Assembly (NCBI RefSeq): GCF_002090135.1
Contig: NZ_BBRL01000004.1
Location: 1,054,001 to 1,118,000 of the forward strand
Direction: 5' to 3'
Length of the DNA stretch: 64,000 nucleotides
From: Demequina sp. NBRC 110055
GTDB lineage: Bacteria; Actinomycetota; Actinomycetes; Actinomycetales; Demequinaceae
Shown here: positions 25,249-33,354 of the stretch, piece by piece
Numbering within the stretch: position 1 is the stretch's first letter
How the letters are laid out: every line of letters starts with the position of its first letter
Notes under the pieces: generated by a model
Database searches by the model: none
What the model saw: only the letters and a program-made list of their open reading frames with translations
Told to the model about the DNA's origin: nothing
Program-made: the position numbers and the translations under genes

Positions 25249-26538
25249 ATGACCGAGTGGCTGCTGGTAGGTGTCGGTGTCCTGCTGACCGTGGGGACCG
25301 CCGTGTTCGTGTCGGCCGAGTTCTCGCTGGTCGCGCTCGACCCCGCGCATGTGGAGGACGGTGGCAAGGACAAGCGTGTGCGCCGCGCCCTCGCCCGCCT
25401 GTCGACGCAGTTGTCAGGGGCCCAGGTGGGCATCACGCTCACCACCATCCTGCTGGGATACACCGCGCAGCCGGCCCTCGTGCAACTGCTGAGCGTGCCG
25501 CTCGAGTCCACGGCCCTGGGCCGCGCCGCGGTCGCGGGCATCGCCGGCGCACTGTCGCTGGTGCTCGTCAACGCCTTCTCGATGGTGTTCGGCGAGCTGG
25601 TGCCCAAGAATGCGGCGCTCGCCGACCCGACCCGCACCGCCCGGCTGGTGGCGCCGTGGCTGATGGCGTTCACGACCGCGCTCGGGCCGCTCATCGCGCT
25701 CCTCAACCGCTCCGCCAACGGCATCTTGCGCGTGATGGGCATCGAGCCGCGTGAGGAACTCTCGGGCGGGCGTTCCCCGCAGGAACTCGCCGCGCTGGTA
25801 CGCCGCTCGGCGGAGGCGGGCACCCTTGCCCCGTCGACGGCGCTGCTGCTGAAGAACACGATCGACCTCGACCAACTCACGGCCATCGACGTGATGACCG
25901 ATCGCACACGCCTCGCGACATTGGAGCGCGACGCCACTGCGGCCGATGTGATGGCGCTGTCGCGTGCGAGCGGCCACTCGCGCTTCCCGGTGGTCGGGGA
26001 GGGCGTCGATGACGTCATCGGCCTGGTGCACCTGCGCGCCGCCATCGCCGTCCCCGCACATGACCGCCACGAGGTGCCCGTGCGCGACCTCATGGTGGAC
26101 GCCCCGCGCGTGCCCGAGACGCTGCAGATGCGCCCGCTGCTGCTCGAACTGCGAGACCTCGGCCTGCAGGTCGCCATCGTCGAGGACGAATACGGCGGCA
26201 CGGCGGGACTGGTCACGCTGGAAGACGTGGTCGAGGAACTGGTCGGCGAGGTCGCCGACGAGCACGACCGTCGCCGCAGCGCCGCGCATCGCATGCCCTC
26301 GGGCGATTGGGTGGTGCCGGGGGTGCTCCGGCCCGACGAGGTGGCCGAGGCCGTGGGAGTCACCATCCCCGAGTCGCCCGCCTACGAGACGCTGGGCGGC
26401 TTCGTCATGGCCCGACTGGGCCGCGTCGCACAGGTCGGCGACGAGGTCACGACGGACGATGCCGTGGTGAGGGTCGAACGGATGGTGGGCCGCCGCATCG
26501 ACCGGGTGCGGGTGCGCCCGGCCCCGGAGGCGCCATGA
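25249..26538 (+). CDS. CNNM/CorC-family membrane protein (DUF21-CBS-CorC_HlyC)
   Basis: A 429-residue inner-membrane protein. It has a DUF21 transmembrane domain (about residues 1-190, with GELVPKNAALADP), a CBS pair (about 205-335, ending EDEYGGTAGLVTLEDVVEELVGEV) and a CorC_HlyC domain (about 345-425). This is the layout of CNNM/CorC proteins linked to magnesium and cobalt transport. The old name hemolysin is misleading. ATG 25249 follows the divergent ABC operon. Its stop overlaps the start of a paralogue (ATGA), a tandem common in actinobacteria. Confidence 0.9.
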   Translation: MTEWLLVGVGVLLTVGTAVFVSAEFSLVALDPAHVEDGGKDKRVRRALARLSTQLSGAQVGITLTTILLGYTAQPALVQLLSVPLESTALGRAAVAGIAGALSLVLVNAFSMVFGELVPKNAALADPTRTARLVAPWLMAFTTALGPLIALLNRSANGILRVMGIEPREELSGGRSPQELAALVRRSAEAGTLAPSTALLLKNTIDLDQLTAIDVMTDRTRLATLERDATAADVMALSRASGHSRFPVVGEGVDDVIGLVHLRAAIAVPAHDRHEVPVRDLMVDAPRVPETLQMRPLLLELRDLGLQVAIVEDEYGGTAGLVTLEDVVEELVGEVADEHDRRRSAAHRMPSGDWVVPGVLRPDEVAEAVGVTIPESPAYETLGGFVMARLGRVAQVGDEVTTDDAVVRVERMVGRRIDRVRVRPAPEAP

Positions 26539-27569
26539 GTATCCAGATGGTGCTGCTCGTGGCGGGCCTGCTTCTCGCCAACGCTTTCTTCGTGGGCGCC
26601 GAGTTCGCCGTGATCACCGCGCGTCGCAGTTCGATCGAGCCGCTGGCCGAGGAGGGCTCGCGTGCCGCCCGTACGGTCCTGTGGGCGCTCGAGAACGTGT
26701 CGCTGATGCTCGCCACGGCGCAGCTGGGAGTGACGGTGTGTTCGGTGTCGCTTGGTGTGGTCGCGGAGCCCGCCGTCGCCCACGCGCTCGAGGGTCCGCT
26801 GCATGGGCTGGGGATCCCCAGCGAGGCCTCGCACGTCGTCGCGGTGATCATCGCGCTCGTGATTGTCGTGGGGCTGCACGTCGTCGTGGGGGAGATGGTG
26901 CCCAAGAACTCGGCGGTGTCGAACCCCGGGCGAGCGGCCCTACTCTTTGGTCCGCCGCTGGTGTGGATCGCGCGGGTCCTCGGCCCCATCATTGCGGCCC
27001 TGAACTGGCTCGCCAACGGTGTGCTGCGGCTCGTGGGCATCGAGCCACGCGACGAGGTGACGAGCGCGTTCACCGCCGACGAGGTGCACTCGATCGTGGA
27101 GCGCTCGAGCGAGGAAGGCACACTCCAGGACGCGGAGGGGCTGCTGTCGGGCGCCATCGAATTCTCCGACCGCACGGCCGGAGAGGTGATGGTCGCGCTC
27201 GGCGACGTGCGCGGCGTGCCCGCGGGCGTCAGCGTCGACGAGTTTGAGGCGGTCGTCAGCGAGACCGGCTACTCGCGACTGCCCGTGCACGACGAGGACG
27301 GCCACTATGTGGGCTACCTGCACATCAAGGACACGCTCTATGCGCGGCCGGGAGAGCGCGAGGAACCCATCCAGGAGTGGCGCGTGCGCGCGCTGCCCAC
27401 CGTGGCGTTCGATGCTGGCGTCGAGTCGGTGCTGGCCCTCATGAGGCAGTCCGCGGCACACCTCGCACAGGTCGTCCAGGAGGATCGCGCCGTGGGCCTC
27501 GTGTACCTCGAGGACATCATCGAAGAGCTCGTGGGCGAGGTGCGCGACGCGATGTCGCGCGAGGCGTGA
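26535..27569 (+). CDS. CNNM/CorC-family membrane protein, short paralogue (DUF21-CBS)
   Basis: A 344-residue paralogue of the preceding gene. It has the DUF21 domain (with GEMVPKNSAVSNP) and the CBS pair (ending VGLVYLEDIIEELVGEV), but stops there and lacks the CorC_HlyC domain. The pair may form a heteromer. ATG 26535 overlaps the previous stop. A hairpin and the promoter of the M15 peptidase follow. Confidence 0.9.
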   Translation: MSIQMVLLVAGLLLANAFFVGAEFAVITARRSSIEPLAEEGSRAARTVLWALENVSLMLATAQLGVTVCSVSLGVVAEPAVAHALEGPLHGLGIPSEASHVVAVIIALVIVVGLHVVVGEMVPKNSAVSNPGRAALLFGPPLVWIARVLGPIIAALNWLANGVLRLVGIEPRDEVTSAFTADEVHSIVERSSEEGTLQDAEGLLSGAIEFSDRTAGEVMVALGDVRGVPAGVSVDEFEAVVSETGYSRLPVHDEDGHYVGYLHIKDTLYARPGEREEPIQEWRVRALPTVAFDAGVESVLALMRQSAAHLAQVVQEDRAVGLVYLEDIIEELVGEVRDAMSREA

Positions 27570-27648
27570 GACAAACCTCACAAGGCCTGTCGCGCGGCGG
27601 GAACCGGACCATATTCTCAAGCGTTGGGCCCGCGGTGACGATGAGGAC

Positions 27649-27690
27649 AACGACCGAGGGTGGCGCTCGTCGTTACCATTTGGTTACAAT
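27649..27690 (+). promoter_or_regulatory. Hairpin and promoter-like element before the M15 peptidase gene
   Basis: A stem from AACGACCGAG (27649-27658) and CTCGTCGTT (27666-27674), with one bulged base, could end the CNNM operon. Just after it, TACAAT (27685-27690) is a good -10 box for the peptidase gene 65 bp downstream. No clear -35 box was found. Confidence 0.35.
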
Positions 27691-27754
27691 CGACGGCATC
27701 CTGGCCAGGGGGATGGCGGGATGACGATGGCAATCGATCTGTGTGGAGGCTTGT

Positions 27755-28597
27755 GTGAGCAAGCGTGAGGACGGCGCGCAGCCGCATCACCGCTCGCGTC
27801 GCCTGCGACGCCTCCAGGAGACTCAAGAACTCCAGGTCAAGACCACCCACCGACGCCGCAAGCTGCTCACCCGCTCGGGAGTGCTGGCGGGCTTCGCACT
27901 CGCGATGGTGGTCTACCCCATGGTCGGCACCCTCACCCCCTACGCCGAGGCGAACGAGAGCGCCGAACAGCTCGCGACGGGCGACGTCCCCGCGAGCTCG
28001 GCGGCATCGGCCCTGCTGGGTGGCGGTGTCGCGCTCGCCTCCTCCGACCTCCCGCTGCCCGGGATCGACGAGTCCGCGACGGCGCTTGCCGCATCGGCCA
28101 CCTACATCGTCTCCACGAGCCTTCCCAACTGCGACCCGTCCGAGGGGTGGGAGGGCTACAACGGCAAGCTCACCGACTCGTCGCTGTGCACCCTGTGGAA
28201 CGGCGAGGTCGTCCGCAACGACGCCGCCGTCGCGCTCGCGGAACTCAACGTCCAGTTCAAGGCGGTCTTCGGACGCGACCTGTGCGTGGGCAACGGCTAC
28301 CGCACGCTTGCCAGCCAGTACGCGACCAAGCGCAGCCAGGGCTACCTCGCCGCCACGCCCGGCACCTCGGTGCACGGCTGGGGCCTCGCGATCGACCTGT
28401 GCGGCTCGGACGACACGGGCGCGACGAAGCGCTGGCTCGAGGCCAACGGGCCCGTGTGGGGCTGGGAGAACCCGTCCTGGGCGAAGTCGCGCAAGTGGGA
28501 GCCGTGGCACTGGGAGTACGTCCCCGGCACCGACGACCTGGGCGTGTACGACTCCTCGTACTGGAGCTCGACGGGCGCGTACCGCTCGTCCGACTGA
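27755..28597 (+). CDS. M15-family (VanY-like) D,D-carboxypeptidase, membrane-anchored
   Basis: A 280-residue exported peptidase that should trim peptidoglycan stem peptides. Residues about 45-62 form a signal anchor (GVLAGFALAMVVYPMVG) after a basic N-terminus. The C-terminal M15 domain has the zinc motif SVHGWGLAIDL (S-x-H-x6-D type) and the closing WHWEYV. GTG 27755 is chosen because GGAGG (27745-27749) lies 5 nt upstream; an in-frame ATG 12 nt before is less likely. It stands alone between the CNNM pair and a convergent aldolase gene, with a terminator after it. Confidence 0.88.
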   Translation: MSKREDGAQPHHRSRRLRRLQETQELQVKTTHRRRKLLTRSGVLAGFALAMVVYPMVGTLTPYAEANESAEQLATGDVPASSAASALLGGGVALASSDLPLPGIDESATALAASATYIVSTSLPNCDPSEGWEGYNGKLTDSSLCTLWNGEVVRNDAAVALAELNVQFKAVFGRDLCVGNGYRTLASQYATKRSQGYLAATPGTSVHGWGLAIDLCGSDDTGATKRWLEANGPVWGWENPSWAKSRKWEPWHWEYVPGTDDLGVYDSSYWSSTGAYRSSD

Positions 28598-28614
28598 TCC
28601 TCGCCCCACATCAC

Positions 28615-28644
28615 AGACCCGGATCGCCGCGGCGACCCGGGTCT
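28615..28644. terminator. Bidirectional terminator
   Basis: AGACCCGG (28615-28622) pairs with CCGGGTCT (28637-28644). The interior TCGCC/GGCGA adds five more pairs. It lies between the convergent peptidase and aldolase genes, 17 bp from each stop, and is followed by TCGTGTGT. Confidence 0.7.
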
Positions 28645-28661
28645 TCGTGTGTCGGGGCCGA

Positions 28662-29486
28662 CTACAGCCAGCGGGAGCGAATCGAGAAGGTGGTCGCGAC
28701 GGACGAGATCTCGTCGCGCGTCAGCCCCTCGGCGCGGCCGCCGGCAACGATGTCCATGTACTCGTACTTGGCCGCGGTCTCCGCATACTCGACGCGGTCC
28801 ACGGCGCGGTAGACCGAGACATCGGAGCGCGACATGGTGCCGTGCTTGGACCACAGCACTATCTCGTGCTCGCGCAGCCCGGCCACGTTGGCTTCACCCA
28901 TCTGCTCCGAGCCCGGGATGTAAAACGGCAGCACGCCGATCCCGTCTGACAGCGACACGATCGTCTCGGGCTCCCAGCGCAGGATGGCGCGATTCATCGC
29001 CTCGGTGTCGCGATATGCCGGGATGTGGGAGAGGTACGTGAGGTGCGGCGGCTGCGCGTGCACGACGGCCTGGAAATCGATGCCGCGACGCTCCACCTGG
29101 TCCTGATGCACCGCGAGGTGCGAGTTGAATTCGCTCGTCAGGCGCGCGAACCGGCGCGTGCTCGCCGTGTACAGCGTGCCGGTCACGCCACCCTCGTGGA
29201 TGACGACGGCGCCCATCGCCGACAGGGGGTCGGCGGCCAACTGGCGCAGGCGGCGGCCGGAGCCGGTGGCCAGGACCGTGCCGCCCGCGAGTGCGGGCGC
29301 CGGGTCGGGCAGCGTGATCTCCTCGGCGTGGGGGAAGTGGCGGCGCACCTCGACGTCCCAGCCCATGTAGACCGAGATGTTGCCGGCTCCGGCCTCCGAG
29401 GCGTCGATGTCGCAGATGCGTGCGCCGCCGTCGCCGATCTGCTCGATGAGCTCGTCGAGGGTGGGGCGGGGCAGGTCGGTCAGCAT
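28662..29486 (-). CDS. Class II aldolase, rhamnulose-1-phosphate-aldolase-like
   Basis: A 274-residue zinc-dependent aldolase of the AraD/FucA/RhaD family, with GAGNISVYMG near residue 33, a His-x-x-x-x-His motif in VHAQPPH, and a later His in WSKHGTM. Overall length and the N-terminal LIEQIGDGGARICD fit the RhaD branch, which splits L-rhamnulose-1-phosphate into DHAP and lactaldehyde. No other rhamnose genes are adjacent, so the true substrate is inferred. A LacI-type half-symmetric operator sits 37 bp upstream. The gene converges on the M15 peptidase. Confidence 0.82.
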   Translation of the reverse strand: MLTDLPRPTLDELIEQIGDGGARICDIDASEAGAGNISVYMGWDVEVRRHFPHAEEITLPDPAPALAGGTVLATGSGRRLRQLAADPLSAMGAVVIHEGGVTGTLYTASTRRFARLTSEFNSHLAVHQDQVERRGIDFQAVVHAQPPHLTYLSHIPAYRDTEAMNRAILRWEPETIVSLSDGIGVLPFYIPGSEQMGEANVAGLREHEIVLWSKHGTMSRSDVSVYRAVDRVEYAETAAKYEYMDIVAGGRAEGLTRDEISSVATTFSIRSRWL

Positions 29487-29522
29487 GATCTCTCCTGGGT
29501 GTCGCAGGCTGGCATTCGTTTG

Positions 29523-29534
29523 TGAAACGATTCA
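29523..29534 (-). promoter_or_regulatory. LacI-type operator before the aldolase gene
   Basis: TGAAACGATTCA is a palindrome with arms TGAA/TTCA around a central CG, the classical LacI-family layout. It lies 37 bp upstream of the aldolase ATG on the minus strand, where a promoter is expected. It differs from the GATACGTATC sites of the glycan locus, so another regulator, possibly not in this window, is implied. Confidence 0.5.
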
Positions 29535-29714
29535 ACTCTACGTCGCGTGGCGAGGGCGCTCACGGGACAAAGGTCCGAGGCCTTTGGCCGCGTCGAGATG
29601 CGCGGCAGACCCCGATGCACCAGGCTGGATGGTGAGGCGCCCCGCCATCCCTGGGACGCCCGCCCGACGCGTCCGTCCGGTCACCCGCGGGGTGGACGCA
29701 GAACAGGAGTTGCC

Positions 29715-30821
29715 ATGCTCATCGGAGTCCCCGCCGAGGTCAAGAACCGCGAGACCAGGGTGGCCCTCACCCCCGAGGGAGCCGCCCGGCTCACGAAGGC
29801 CGGGCACGACGTGGTGATCCAGGCGGGTGCCGGCGCGGCATCTTTCCTCACCGATGAGGCGTATGTCGCGGCGGGGGCACGGCTCGGCACCGTCGATGAG
29901 GCATGGGCCGCGGACCTGGTGCTCAAGGTCAAGGAGCCCGTGCCGGAGGAGTACGACCGTCTTAGCGCGAACATCCTGTTCACGTTCCTGCACCTTGCGG
30001 CCAACGAGCCGCTCGCCCGCGCCCTCATCGCGGCGGGCACGACGGCGATCTCCTACGACACGGTTCAGCTCGACGACGGCACTCTCCCCCTGCTGACTCC
30101 GATGAGCGAGATCGCGGGCCGCCTCGCGACCCTCGAGGGGGCCCACCACCTGCTCTCGCCGAGCGGAGGCCGCGGCGTCCTCCTGGGCGGCGTGGGTGAC
30201 CTTCCGGGAGCGCGAGTCGTGGTGATCGGTGCGGGCGTCGCCGGTCGCGCCGCCTTGGCGGAGGCTGTGGCGTTGGGGGCCGATGCCGTGGTCCTCGATC
30301 TCGATGAGTCTCGCCTGGCAGCGGCTCGCCACGCCCACGGCGAGCGCGTCCGCACCGAACTGTCGACTCCCGCCTCGGTCGCGCGGGAGGTCGCGGCCGC
30401 GGACTTGGTGATTGGCGCGGTCCTGGTGCCGGGCCGCCCGGCGCCCACGGTCGTCTCGCACGCCATGGTCGAAGGGATGCGTCCTGGCTCAGTCCTGGTG
30501 GATATCGCGATCGATCAGGGAGGATGCTTCGAGGATTCGCGTCCCACCACCCATGACGACCCGGTGTTCCGCGTGGCCGGCTCGACCCTGTACTGCGTGG
30601 CCAACATGCCCGGCGCGGTGGGCGCGACCGCGACGGAGGCCCTCGCACATGCGACGGCTCCCTACGTCGACGCGCTCGCCGCGCACGGCCGCGACGCCCT
30701 AGCGACGGACAGCGCGCTCGCGCGTGGCCTCAACGTCGATGCAGGAACCCTGCGATGCCGTGCTGTCGCGCAGGCGCTTGCTCACCTTCCGAGTGCGCCT
30801 GAGCTGGCGGCGGCGTCGTGA
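29715..30821 (+). CDS. ald: Alanine dehydrogenase
   Basis: An NAD-dependent enzyme (368 residues) interconverting L-alanine and pyruvate plus ammonia. It has the entry VPAEVKNRETRVALTP, the substrate Lys in VLKVKEP, the catalytic His in FTFLHLAAN, and a Rossmann loop VIGAGVAGRAALAEA. The closing GCFEDSRPTTHDDPVF is typical of the alanine dehydrogenase/transhydrogenase family. AGGAG 5 nt before ATG 29715 marks the start. Its last 92 bp overlap the 3' end of the convergent patatin gene. Confidence 0.92.
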   Translation: MLIGVPAEVKNRETRVALTPEGAARLTKAGHDVVIQAGAGAASFLTDEAYVAAGARLGTVDEAWAADLVLKVKEPVPEEYDRLSANILFTFLHLAANEPLARALIAAGTTAISYDTVQLDDGTLPLLTPMSEIAGRLATLEGAHHLLSPSGGRGVLLGGVGDLPGARVVVIGAGVAGRAALAEAVALGADAVVLDLDESRLAAARHAHGERVRTELSTPASVAREVAAADLVIGAVLVPGRPAPTVVSHAMVEGMRPGSVLVDIAIDQGGCFEDSRPTTHDDPVFRVAGSTLYCVANMPGAVGATATEALAHATAPYVDALAAHGRDALATDSALARGLNVDAGTLRCRAVAQALAHLPSAPELAAAS

Positions 30822-31620
30822 TGCGGCCGATGTGGTGCTCGAGCGCCGTGGGATGATCCGGCCGGCCCGCGACGACGGGGTAGTCCTCGAGCTCGCGCTC
30901 GGCGGCCTCGCGTCCCAACAGCACGAGGGTGCCAAGGTCGTCGACGCCCCACGCGGTGTGGCCTCCGAGGCGCGGTTCGATCATGGTGACGTCCGCGCTG
31001 ATCTCCCACTCGTGGACGCTGACAGACGATTCGAAGCCGTGAAAGTCCCATTCGGGTTGGAGGCGCACGCCAATGACGTGGGTGGCGCCCAGCCCGAAGC
31101 ACGCCTCGAGCGGCACGTTCTGCACCAGCCCTCCGTCGAGGAGGTGATGCCCCTGGTGTGGCACGGGGCGGAACACGCCCGGCACGGCGATCGATGCCGC
31201 CACCGCGAGGGACAGTGAACCGTGGTCGAGCACGACGGCCTTGCGGGTGTTGATGTCGGTGGCGACCGCGGCAAAGCGTGTCGGCAGGTCCTCGATCTGG
31301 GGGTCACCGCCGGCGACCTTTCGGAGGCCCTCCAGCAGGGCGTCGGCCGTGAGGAGACCCAGGCCGGGCCGAGGTGTCCACCGGCCGAACGTGCCCCACG
31401 ACCACGTCAGGACGCGGTCTTCGAGGTCATACGGGTCCACACCGAGCGCGAGGGCCCCGCCGGCGATGGCCCCCGCGGACGTCCCGGTAATGATCGAGGG
31501 AACGATGCCGCGCTCGTGGAGCACCTGCAGCACCCCCACATGGGCGGCGCCGAGCGCGCCGCCGCCACCGAGGGCGAGGCCGAGCCGGGGGACGTAGCGC
31601 AGGTCGTCGAGCGCGGGCAT
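30730..31620 (-). CDS. Patatin-like phospholipase family protein
   Basis: A 296-residue serine acyl hydrolase of the bacterial patatin (RssA-like) family. It has the oxyanion loop GGGGALGAAHVGVL (about residue 18), the nucleophile elbow GTSAG (Ser near 46) and the dyad Asp in DGG (near 164). No signal peptide is visible. ATG 31620 is preferred to an in-frame ATG at 31683 because family proteins begin close to the glycine loop. The 3' end overlaps ald by 92 bp in opposite orientation. Confidence 0.88.
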   Translation of the reverse strand: MPALDDLRYVPRLGLALGGGGALGAAHVGVLQVLHERGIVPSIITGTSAGAIAGGALALGVDPYDLEDRVLTWSWGTFGRWTPRPGLGLLTADALLEGLRKVAGGDPQIEDLPTRFAAVATDINTRKAVVLDHGSLSLAVAASIAVPGVFRPVPHQGHHLLDGGLVQNVPLEACFGLGATHVIGVRLQPEWDFHGFESSVSVHEWEISADVTMIEPRLGGHTAWGVDDLGTLVLLGREAAERELEDYPVVAGRPDHPTALEHHIGRITTPPPAQAHSEGEQAPARQHGIAGFLHRR

Positions 31621-31681
31621 GCGCCCATCGTAGGAAAGGGTGGGGCCGTCGCGCGCGGCGGCGCACCTATCCTTGATGCCC

Positions 31682-32035
31682 ATGAGTGCATCCCCGGATC
31701 AGACTCCGCGCAGCTGGGCGCCCATGGTGGGGGCCGGCGCCGTCGCCGCGGTGATCATCGTGGCAGCCGTCATCTGGTGGATGGTGGGTGCCGGCGTTTC
31801 CGAGGACCAGCAGGTGGGGATCACGGCGTGCGAGGAGCTCGCGGTTGCCGAGGGGTTGCCTCCGATCGCGCGCGGTGACGTGAAGGGTCCCGAGGATGGC
31901 CTGGTCGACGTGTCCTGGGAGTTCTCCGACGGCACCTTCGGCGGCTGCCAGGTCGAGGTGATCGACGGCGTCGCGGGCGCGCCGGTCCTGGTGGGCGACG
32001 TGGCGGCGAGCCCGAGCCCCTCGCCGTCCGCCTGA
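31682..32035 (+). CDS. Small single-pass membrane protein, unknown function
   Basis: A 117-residue protein: a short N-terminus, one hydrophobic helix (about residues 17-36, GAVAAVIIVAAVIWWMVGAG), then an extracytoplasmic domain with two cysteines (ITACEEL and GGCQVEV) that could form a disulfide, and a Ser/Pro tail. No family was recognised. ATG 31682 follows a TATCCT -10 box (31668-31673) by 8 nt, so the message is likely leaderless; ATG 31676 is an alternative. It is divergent from the patatin gene. Confidence 0.7.
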   Translation: MSASPDQTPRSWAPMVGAGAVAAVIIVAAVIWWMVGAGVSEDQQVGITACEELAVAEGLPPIARGDVKGPEDGLVDVSWEFSDGTFGGCQVEVIDGVAGAPVLVGDVAASPSPSPSA

Positions 32036-32105
32036 GCACGCGCATTTGAGGCTCTCCGGGCCTACCAGGTACGTTCGAGGGACACCCCTGACGTGAAGGA
32101 GAGGC

Positions 32106-32975
32106 ATGAAGCGACGTGAACTCGGCCAGACGGTGGTGAGCGCCATCGGATTGGGTGCCATGCCGATGTCCATCGAGGGCCGGCCGGACGAGGCCCGCTC
32201 GTTCGCGACCATCCATGCCGCTCTCGACGCGGGCGTCACCCTCATCGACACGGCGGACGCGTACCACCTCAACCCGGGCGAGGCAGGGCACAACGAGCAG
32301 CTCATCGCGCGCGCGGTGGCCGCCTATCCCGGCGACACCGACGCGGTGCTGATCGCAACCAAGGCGGGAAGCCTACGCCCCGGCGACGGCACCTGGTATC
32401 AGAACGGTGACCCGGCGTACCTCAAGGAGGCAGCCAAGGCGTCGGCACAGCGGATGGGGGTGGACAGCATCGGCCTCCTGCAATATCACCGGCCCGACCC
32501 GCGCGTGCCCTACGCCGACTCGGTGGGCGCCTTCGCCGAGCTGCTCGACGAAGGGGTCATCCGTCAGGCGGGCATCTCCAATGCGAACCCGGACCAGATT
32601 CGTGAGGCCCACGACGTCCTGGGCGGCCGACTCGCCAGCGTGCAGAACCAGTTCTCGCCGGCGTTCGTGACGTCGTATCCCGAGCTAGAACTGTGCGCCG
32701 CCATGGGCATCGCCTTCCTGCCGTGGAGCCCGCTGGGCGGCATCGGCAAGGCGGGCGATGTCGGCACCCGGTTTGCTCCCTTCCAGCAGGTGGCCGATGC
32801 TCGGGGCGTCTCCGCGCAGCAGGTGGTCCTCGCATGGGAGCTGGCGCTCGCCGACGTCGTCATCCCCATCCCGGGGGCGTCGCGACCCAGCTCGATCCTG
32901 GACTCCGCTGCGGCCGCCGAGCTTGAGCTGTCCGAGGATGACATGGCGTTGCTGGGATCCGTGTTGCAGGATTGA
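32106..32975 (+). CDS. Aldo/keto reductase
   Basis: A 289-residue NADPH-dependent reductase with the (beta/alpha)8 AKR fold. The tetrad is visible: Asp and Tyr in DTADAYHL, Lys in IATKAG, and His in LLQYHRPDP. The cofactor-binding C-terminus has IPIPGASRPSSILDSA. A GGAGAGG ribosome site precedes ATG 32106. The substrate is unknown. The next small gene starts 4 bp after the stop and is probably co-transcribed. Confidence 0.9.
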   Translation: MKRRELGQTVVSAIGLGAMPMSIEGRPDEARSFATIHAALDAGVTLIDTADAYHLNPGEAGHNEQLIARAVAAYPGDTDAVLIATKAGSLRPGDGTWYQNGDPAYLKEAAKASAQRMGVDSIGLLQYHRPDPRVPYADSVGAFAELLDEGVIRQAGISNANPDQIREAHDVLGGRLASVQNQFSPAFVTSYPELELCAAMGIAFLPWSPLGGIGKAGDVGTRFAPFQQVADARGVSAQQVVLAWELALADVVIPIPGASRPSSILDSAAAAELELSEDDMALLGSVLQD

Positions 32976-32979
32976 CGTC

Positions 32980-33228
32980 ATGGCGAAGAACCGACTGATC
33001 ACCAGCGCCTCGCGGACGGCCGGGCTCGCGCTCGTCACCGACGGCGTAGTGGGCCTCGCGGTGCCCGGTCAACGCGAGAAGGAGTGGGCAGTGCCGCGCA
33101 AGGTGTGGCGCCGCTCGGTGCGGCGCGTCGTGGGCGAAGCCGTCGAGTCGCCGGCCTTCGCGGTGGTGGAGATCGTGGTGGGGCTCGCGCTCGTGGCGGT
33201 GGTGCCACGCGTGCTCGCGCGCAGCTGA
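32980..33228 (+). CDS. Small membrane protein, unknown function
   Basis: An 82-residue protein beginning 4 bp after the aldo/keto reductase. It has weakly hydrophobic stretches at about residues 12-28 and 60-78 (FAVVEIVVGLALVAVVPRVL) around a basic middle (RKVWRRSVRRVVG). No family was recognised. It is too hydrophobic and well placed to be chance, but no strong ribosome site is visible. Confidence 0.6.
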   Translation: MAKNRLITSASRTAGLALVTDGVVGLAVPGQREKEWAVPRKVWRRSVRRVVGEAVESPAFAVVEIVVGLALVAVVPRVLARS

Positions 33229-33281
33229 ACGCCGGGTCCCGGGGTGTGGTGCGGCGTGCCGCGCACCGACGCGACGTAGCG

Positions 33282-33295
33282 GGAAAGGCCTTTCC
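33282..33295. promoter_or_regulatory. 14-bp palindrome before the second Bcr/CflA gene
   Basis: GGAAAGGCCTTTCC is a perfect palindrome 60 bp before the pump's start codon. It could be an operator for an unseen drug-responsive regulator. Evidence is limited to position and symmetry. Confidence 0.35.
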
Positions 33296-33354
33296 GTTCT
33301 AGCGTAGAAGCTGGCCGCTCGTTCCCGTCCCGCGGCCGGATGGAGGGGCACCTC

